Part shown: in pieces, positions 29,121-32,956 of the stretch
Layout of the letters: each line of letters opens with the position of its first letter
How positions within the stretch are numbered: position 1 is the first letter of the stretch
Origin: a virus
Virus record (IMG/VR): IMGVR_UViG_3300023118_000023
Span: 1-32,956 of that record
Strand: one strand, 5' to 3'
Length of the DNA stretch: 32,956 nucleotides
Position numbers and translations under genes: made by a program
The notes under the pieces: model-generated
Told to the model about the DNA's origin: nothing
Seen by the model: only the letters and a program-made list of their open reading frames with translations
Databases searched by the model: none

Positions 29121-29470
29121 TGGCTCAATTTAAGACTGGTGAGTATGTAAGATACACCAATAAGAATGAGAAGGCTGACATCATGGGCCTTGTGATTGCT
29201 CGTCAGTGGGACAGTCACCTCATCATGATTGACGACGGGTCTAATTTTGGGAGTCTCTACATCCCACCAAATCCCACAGTCCATCCCACCCATGGCAGTG
29301 TCGACCGGAGTTACTTCGTGAAGAGAAATCCTGCCAATGAATACGACAAGTCTCTGTGCCCCAAAGACAAGACCAAGAGATACATCTGGATTGGTAAGAG
29401 TAAGAATCTCGTCTCTGGGATCATCCCTTATGACCCTACACAGCAAGGAGAAAGTGATGGAGATATTTAA
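29120..29470 (+). CDS. Tailed SH3/KOW-like protein 15
   Basis: 116 residues. QFKTGEYVRYTNKNEK, IMGLVIARQWDSHLIMIDDG and SLYIPPNPTVHP are barrel strands, with a long insert (about 55-95) including a His/Pro-rich loop. The tail is IPYDPTQQGESDGDI. The next gene starts within the tail codons at 29457. Confidence 0.78.
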   Translation: MAQFKTGEYVRYTNKNEKADIMGLVIARQWDSHLIMIDDGSNFGSLYIPPNPTVHPTHGSVDRSYFVKRNPANEYDKSLCPKDKTKRYIWIGKSKNLVSGIIPYDPTQQGESDGDI

Positions 29471-29765
29471 GAGAGTCCATCAGTGGTTCCTTCTCAAAAG
29501 GGGTCGTGGTCCTAAGTTTGAGGTCGGTGATCATGTCAGACATATCTTCTGGTACCCAGGGTATAAAGACGATGGTGTAGTGACTAAGGTTTGGTTCGAC
29601 TATAAGATCTACTGGGCTTGGAGATATAAAGTCGAGTGGGATCGTGGCTATATGGATTTCGACTACGGGACAAGTGAAGACTGGCTTACCTTTCTAAAGA
29701 AGGGTGAACCTGAGTTTCTTCCCTATGATCCTCAGCAACAAGGTGAATCAGATGGAGACATTTAA
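29457..29765 (+). CDS. Tailed SH3/KOW-like protein 16
   Basis: 102 residues. A short basic N-terminal helix (IFKRVHQWFLLKRGRGPK) precedes FEVGDHVRHIFWYPGYKDDGVV and YKVEWDRGYMDFD, the barrel. The tail is LPYDPQQQGESDGDI. The next gene starts within its tail codons at 29752. Confidence 0.78.
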   Translation: MEIFKRVHQWFLLKRGRGPKFEVGDHVRHIFWYPGYKDDGVVTKVWFDYKIYWAWRYKVEWDRGYMDFDYGTSEDWLTFLKKGEPEFLPYDPQQQGESDGDI

Positions 29766-30012
29766 GGTAGGTGACCGTCTTGATATTACCTCATGGTGGG
29801 GTCCAGTCAAGGGTAAACCTGCAATTGGAACTATCGTAAAGATGATCCCAGGTAAGTACGGTGGTGTCGGCCTCCACATCGATGGTCATGGGACATATCA
29901 ACCAGAGGACTATCATATCCTCGGCTGGAAGATCATCGAAAGAGAGGGCATCACCTACCAGATGCTTGAGTACGATCCTAACGGTGAAGGAGAAACGGAT
30001 GACGACATATAA
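29752..30012 (+). CDS. Tailed SH3/KOW-like protein 17
   Basis: 86 residues. TFKVGDRLDITSWWG, AIGTIVKMIPGKYGGVGLHIDGHG and the later YHILGWKII give the barrel. The tail is LEYDPNGEGETDDDI, with E for P before Y-D-P. The next gene starts within its tail codons at 29999. Confidence 0.8.
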   Translation: METFKVGDRLDITSWWGPVKGKPAIGTIVKMIPGKYGGVGLHIDGHGTYQPEDYHILGWKIIEREGITYQMLEYDPNGEGETDDDI

Positions 30013-30319
30013 TCTCGGTGACATCGTCACTGTGTATTCAGACGATTGGGGTGCCGAAGAAGACGATGACAAAGAAATCTATACCGGAGAGATCGTCATC
30101 AACAATGACCATGGTATGGGTATCAAAGTGATAGACCCTGTGGACTTCGAAGGTGGTCATGCTCTTCAATACTATGAGGAGGGTGGTGTAGTCAGTCCTA
30201 TGTCTGATGAAGACTATGAGAAGGGTTGGTGGATCAGTCCAGAAGAAATCCTCTCGCATACCCCAAAAGAAATCCCTTACGACCCTAATGGTGAGGGTGA
30301 GACGGACACCGATATTTAA
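29999..30319 (+). CDS. Tailed SH3/KOW-like protein 18, last of the series
   Basis: 106 residues. TYNLGDIVTVYSDDWG, YTGEIVINNDHGMGIKVID and ALQYYEEGG fit the barrel, with an acidic insert. The tail is IPYDPNGEGETDTDI. It is followed by a promoter rather than a coupled gene, so nothing but the protein end can select for the tail here. With the GNAT protein at 16436 this makes 19 tailed proteins. Confidence 0.8.
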   Translation: MTTYNLGDIVTVYSDDWGAEEDDDKEIYTGEIVINNDHGMGIKVIDPVDFEGGHALQYYEEGGVVSPMSDEDYEKGWWISPEEILSHTPKEIPYDPNGEGETDTDI

Positions 30320-30325
30320 TTTCAA

Positions 30326-30354
30326 TTGACTTATTCATTTTAGAATGGTATAAT
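30326..30354 (+). promoter_or_regulatory. Sigma70-type promoter ahead of the replication genes
   Basis: TTGACT (30326-30331) and TATAAT (30349-30354) with a 17-base spacer ending TGG, followed by TAA, as in the other promoters of the window. Transcription should begin near 30361, just inside the next reading frame. Confidence 0.75.
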
Positions 30355-30356
30355 TA

Positions 30357-30608
30357 ATGAGTAGACTTAAGGAATTGCAAGAACTCTCTCTGTCACAGTT
30401 TCGTGACGGCCGACATAGATGTTCCATCTGTAACATTGTCAACAACGAGAGTATCGAAACAGAGATCGGTGACTATCACTCACATATGAGTTTCACCGCT
30501 GACCCCAAAGACCCCCGACACTTTATCTGCATCTCTTGTTCAGAGAGTATCAACGACCAACTCCGTGAGTTCGATGAACGAGACGACTATTATCTTTTGA
30601 ATAATTAA
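30357..30608 (+). CDS. Small zinc-finger-like protein
   Basis: 83 residues with two CxxC pairs: RCSICNIV (C at about 22 and 25) and FICISCSE (C at about 58 and 61), with His residues between them. This fits a four-Cys zinc site in an HNH-like or treble-clef setting, although the catalytic His-Asn of an HNH nuclease is not clear. No ribosome site precedes the ATG at 30357, and the promoter's expected start lies inside the frame, so the true start may be downstream or the frame may be read from transcripts passing through. Function unknown. Confidence 0.6.
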   Translation: MSRLKELQELSLSQFRDGRHRCSICNIVNNESIETEIGDYHSHMSFTADPKDPRHFICISCSESINDQLREFDERDDYYLLNN

Positions 30609-30625
30609 TTTTTGTAAAGGATTGA

Positions 30626-32185
30626 ATGGGAAACTTTGTTAAGAAAGGACTTCCATGCCCATGTGGGGCCTCCTCAGACGCATATGCTATTGACGATGAG
30701 GGCAAAGGTTTCTGTTTTAGTGGGAAATGCGGAGGCAAGTTTTTTAGAAATAATAAAGAAGAGGAAATGGATACTTCAAAATATACTTTCGAAATTTATG
30801 AACATCGTGGATTAAAGAAAAGAACTCTAGAACTCTATGGGACGCGTACTAAGTTCTATGAAGGTACACCCATTGAGACTGCCTTCAACTATCCGAATGG
30901 CTCACTCAAGATCCGTAGTCTGACAGAGAAGAAATTCAAGACTGTCGGTGACATGGCGGGTACACACCTCTTTGGTAAGAACATCTTTGATAAGGGTTCA
31001 CGTCGTGTCCTCACGATTACCGAAGGAGAGTATGACGCAATGGCGGTCGTCCAAATGATTGGAGATGAAACCGCCGCCGTCTCTGTGAGGTCTAGCTCTT
31101 CGGCCAAGGCTGATTGTATTGCCGAACACGACTACATCAATTCGTTCGACAAGATCATCATTAACTTCGACAACGACGAACCTGGTCAGACTGCTGCCAA
31201 GAAGGTGGCGTCTCTCTTTGACTTCAAGAAGGTATACAACCTCTGCCTACAAAAGGGTAAGGATGCCAATGGATACCTACAAGAAGACCTCAACAAGGAG
31301 TACTACGAGGCTTGGAGAGGTGTACGTCGCTATACACCAGACAACCTACTCTCGACCATGGGTGAGTTCGCAGAGGCTCTCAAATCGAAACGTGAAGAGA
31401 AGCTCTTTGACTATCCATTCGAGACACTACAGAGAATGCTTTTTGGTGGACACCGTGGCGAAGTCGTCGTCATTAAGGCACCAGAGGGTGTAGGTAAGTC
31501 TGAGTTCTTCCGTGCCATCGAGAATAATGTCCTCAAGACGACAAAGCATCCGATAGGTCTAATCCACCTTGAAGAGGACAACGGCACGACACTGAGAGCC
31601 ATGGCTGGATACTTCGCAGAAGAACCTATCCTCCATCCAGAGACTGACTCTGACGACGAACACGTCCTTTCAATTCTTAAGGATATCGTGGGTGACGCAG
31701 AGTCCAGGTTTGTACTACACAGTTCCTTTGACGTCGAGGACGAAGACTCGTTCATGGATAACGTCAGGTTCATGGTGGCAGCCTGTGGTGCAGAGGTCAT
31801 CTTCTTCGACCACATCTCGTGGCTGGCGACTGGTTCTGGTGACAAGGGTGATGACGAACGTAAACGTCTGGACCGTATCTCACAGCGTCTCAAGCTCCTT
31901 GCAAAGGAACTCGGGTTCTGTCTGATCATGATCTCACACGTCAACGACGACGGACTGACACGAGGCTCTCGTAACATTTCCAAGGTGGCTAACACAGTCA
32001 TCAGCCTCATGCGTGACAAGACGTCTACCGATCCACTCGAACGTCTCAAGACACATATCCTCATCGAGAAGGCACGACTCATTGGTTCTAAGGAAGGACC
32101 GGCAGGTTATGCCCTATACGATGAAGACAAGTTGATGCTCGTAGATCCCATGAAACAAGGATTGGAAGTACCAAATTATGACTAA
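30626..32185 (+). CDS. DNA primase-helicase (T7 gp4-like)
   Basis: 519 residues. An N-terminal zinc-binding site CPCG...CFSGKC (about 11-35) is followed by a TOPRIM domain with ITEGEYDAMAV (131-141) and IIINFDNDEPGQTAAKK (177-193). The RecA-like helicase has Walker A IKAPEGVGKS (283-292), GLIHLEEDN (311-319), Walker B AEVIFFDHISWL (389-400) and SHVNDDGLTRGSRNISKVAN (437-456), which matches hexameric 5'-3' helicases of the T7 type. It unwinds DNA at the fork; whether it also primes is likely but not certain, as the catalytic part is compact. AAAGGA precedes the ATG. An in-frame ATG at 30767 would give a form without the zinc site. Confidence 0.9.
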   Translation: MGNFVKKGLPCPCGASSDAYAIDDEGKGFCFSGKCGGKFFRNNKEEEMDTSKYTFEIYEHRGLKKRTLELYGTRTKFYEGTPIETAFNYPNGSLKIRSLTEKKFKTVGDMAGTHLFGKNIFDKGSRRVLTITEGEYDAMAVVQMIGDETAAVSVRSSSSAKADCIAEHDYINSFDKIIINFDNDEPGQTAAKKVASLFDFKKVYNLCLQKGKDANGYLQEDLNKEYYEAWRGVRRYTPDNLLSTMGEFAEALKSKREEKLFDYPFETLQRMLFGGHRGEVVVIKAPEGVGKSEFFRAIENNVLKTTKHPIGLIHLEEDNGTTLRAMAGYFAEEPILHPETDSDDEHVLSILKDIVGDAESRFVLHSSFDVEDEDSFMDNVRFMVAACGAEVIFFDHISWLATGSGDKGDDERKRLDRISQRLKLLAKELGFCLIMISHVNDDGLTRGSRNISKVANTVISLMRDKTSTDPLERLKTHILIEKARLIGSKEGPAGYALYDEDKLMLVDPMKQGLEVPNYD

Positions 32186-32249
32186 GGTCATCTTGACAAT
32201 AGGGTTCGGAAGTGCCCTATTTCTCGTTTTACAACAATTACTTAATTAG
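32178..32249 (+). CDS. Micro membrane peptide
   Basis: 23 residues (TKVILTIGFGSALFLVLQQLL core), one hydrophobic segment. The ATG overlaps the stop of the helicase gene by eight bases and GGAAG lies about ten bases upstream. The coding sequence coincides with a terminator-like hairpin, so either or both may be real. Confidence 0.45.
   Translation: MTKVILTIGFGSALFLVLQQLLN
32198..32229 (+). terminator. Terminator-like hairpin after the helicase gene
   Basis: AATAGGG (32198-32204) pairs with CCCTATT (32215-32221), followed by TCTCGTTTT. It lies between the helicase gene and the next promoter, a sensible place for termination. Confidence 0.5.
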
Positions 32250-32263
32250 TTTACCACTAGGGG

Positions 32264-32292
32264 TTGACACCTCTTTTGGTGAATGGTATAAT
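32264..32292 (+). promoter_or_regulatory. Consensus sigma70 promoter before the polymerase block
   Basis: TTGACA (32264-32269) and TATAAT (32287-32292) with a 17-base spacer. The flanks (TAGGGG before, TGG at the spacer end, TAAACTATAGGAACAAA after) are nearly identical to the leftward promoter at 5420-5448. It should drive the two small genes and the DNA polymerase. Confidence 0.85.
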
Positions 32293-32324
32293 TAAACTAT
32301 AGGAACAAAGGAAGTTAGATAGTT

Positions 32325-32462
32325 ATGACATTAGACGAAATGAAAACTGAGTTTCTAAAAACAAAATCAATCAAAGTATATGGAAAGAAGAAGAAGCCTA
32401 AGTTCGAAACTAATGATCTGATTACCTATTACCTTGGTCACACGATTGAGAAGGTTCTTTAA
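32325..32462 (+). CDS. Small basic protein
   Basis: 45 residues, basic in the middle (YGKKKKPKFE), with two short helices. AAGGAAG lies about nine to ten bases before the ATG. It is the first gene after the promoter at 32264 and ends one base before the next start. Function unknown. Confidence 0.6.
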   Translation: MTLDEMKTEFLKTKSIKVYGKKKKPKFETNDLITYYLGHTIEKVL

Positions 32463-32463
32463 A

Positions 32464-32646
32464 ATGATTTCTTATCTGTTCATTGGTGTGTTAGTCGCAT
32501 TTCTGAATTACGTGTATCGTAAGGAAGCCAATAAAGGCTATGATTGTTGTTCAGCAAAACCTACGGTCTTTAAGGTAATCCTTTGGGTTGTCATCTGGCC
32601 TGTGGTTGCTGCTGTCCTCTTCTATGATTTTCTTAAAGGAGAGTAA
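32464..32646 (+). CDS. Small membrane protein
   Basis: 60 residues from the ATG at 32464. Two hydrophobic segments (about 3-16 and 38-54) flank a polar loop with KEANKGYDCCSAKP. The stop shares a base with the polymerase start (TAATG). A role near the replication genes cannot be inferred. Confidence 0.6.
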   Translation: MISYLFIGVLVAFLNYVYRKEANKGYDCCSAKPTVFKVILWVVIWPVVAAVLFYDFLKGE

Positions 32647-32956
32647 TGACAGATGGTATTTGGGTATTTGATTGTGAAGGCGACGGACTAAATCCCACTA
32701 AAATGTATTGCCTTGCTGCTGCCAACCCCCTCGGTGGTAAGGTCTTTGTTACTTCAAATTATAATGACATGCGTAAGTTTTTACTCAGCGCGAAAGTCCT
32801 CATTGGACACAACATCAAGCGTTGGGATATCCCTCACCTAGAACGTATTCTGAACATCAAGATCACAGCCAAGATAGTAGATACTCTTGCTGTCTCTTGG
32901 TACCTATATCCTAGCCGTTTCCAACACGGTCTGGAACAATGGGGTACTGAGCTTGG
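32646..32956 (+). CDS. DNA polymerase (family A, T7-like), N-terminal exonuclease part
   Basis: 103 residues are visible and the gene runs off the right edge. WVFDCEGDGLNPT is the Exo I motif with the Asp and Glu that bind metal; LIGHNIKRWDIPHLER is Exo II. KIVDTLAVSWYLYPS and FQHGLEQWGTELG follow the T7 polymerase order (compare the T7 segment with SHALEAWGYRLG). The protein would replicate the genome with the primase-helicase. The start overlaps the stop of the small membrane protein and has AAAGGAGAG upstream. Confidence 0.88.
   Translation, partial: MTDGIWVFDCEGDGLNPTKMYCLAAANPLGGKVFVTSNYNDMRKFLLSAKVLIGHNIKRWDIPHLERILNIKITAKIVDTLAVSWYLYPSRFQHGLEQWGTEL

Larger units (their letters stand above)
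16400..30319 (+). repeat. Dispersed C-terminal tail cassette, 19 copies
   Basis: Nineteen genes end with about 15 codons of common sequence, in two forms: Y-D-P-N-G-E-G-E (nine copies) and Y-D-P-x-Q-Q-G-E (ten copies), both followed by [ST/E]-[DE]-x-D-I and the stop. The copies end at 16449, 16828, 18276, 18514, 18749, 19577, 19809, 20915, 22345, 22586, 23058, 24060, 26021, 27106, 29120, 29470, 29765, 30012 and 30319. The nucleotide sequences vary at synonymous positions (for example ATT, ATA or ATC for the last Ile), so the copies are not recent exact duplicates. Confidence 0.9.

Noticed and set aside
16436-30319. Tail as ssrA-like degradation signal
   Set aside because: Terminal D-D-D-I is unlike the Ala/Leu-rich ends read by ClpXP or Tsp; not excluded, but nothing in the window supports it over the ligase idea.

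Overview
The window reads as part of a tailed double-stranded DNA phage genome (Caudoviricetes). The packaging and portal genes resemble those of podovirus-type phages, and the replication genes are of the T7 type (TOPRIM primase-helicase and the exonuclease domain of a family A DNA polymerase). The host is a Gram-negative bacterium, judging from lipoprotein signals and sigma70-type promoters. An alphaproteobacterial host is only a guess, from the look of the small protein at 1358-1651. No integrase, repressor, tRNA, CRISPR array or insertion sequence was seen.

Layout. Positions 1-5131 (minus strand) carry the late/packaging genes, read leftward: small terminase, large terminase, a PhoH-like ATPase, three small proteins and the portal protein, which runs off the left edge. 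A consensus sigma70 promoter at 5420-5448 faces this block. Positions 5138-8079 are a 2.9 kb stretch without a convincing gene. Its left part is AT-rich, with a rightward promoter candidate inside a large dyad. Its right part, from about 6108, is dense in exactly complementary helices, GNRA-loop hairpins and repeated motifs whose stems change while staying paired. I read it as a large structured non-coding RNA or an array of related RNAs. From 8080 onward all genes run rightward. Positions 8080-14029 hold small, mostly unknown proteins, many with one membrane segment, plus a probable lipoprotein and a small acetyltransferase-like protein. Positions 14031-15742 encode an NAD-salvage pair, PnuC and NadR.

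The most unusual part is 15744-30319. It combines two gamma-glutamylcyclotransferase-like proteins, a GNAT acetyltransferase, a class I glutamine amidotransferase, two class II glutamine amidotransferase-like proteins, a phiEco32-type COOH-NH2 ligase, a second GS-fold amidoligase, an ATP-grasp ligase and three unknown proteins. This toolkit makes or breaks amide/peptide bonds. Interleaved with the enzymes are 19 proteins, almost all small and SH3/KOW-like, that end in nearly the same C-terminal sequence: Y-D-P (or Y-K-A), then a short linker, G-E, and an invariant terminal D-I. In 12 of the 19, the start codon of the next gene lies inside the tail codons, and the G-E codons supply its Shine-Dalgarno sequence. 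The tail also persists where no gene start is embedded, so it is probably selected as protein. My main hypothesis is that the tail is the recognition or attachment site for the phage's amidoligases, a phage protein-tagging system. This is inference and has not been tested.

After the cluster, 30357-32956 holds replication genes under two further sigma70 promoters, one of which shares an extended sequence with the leftward late promoter. The window ends inside the DNA polymerase gene.
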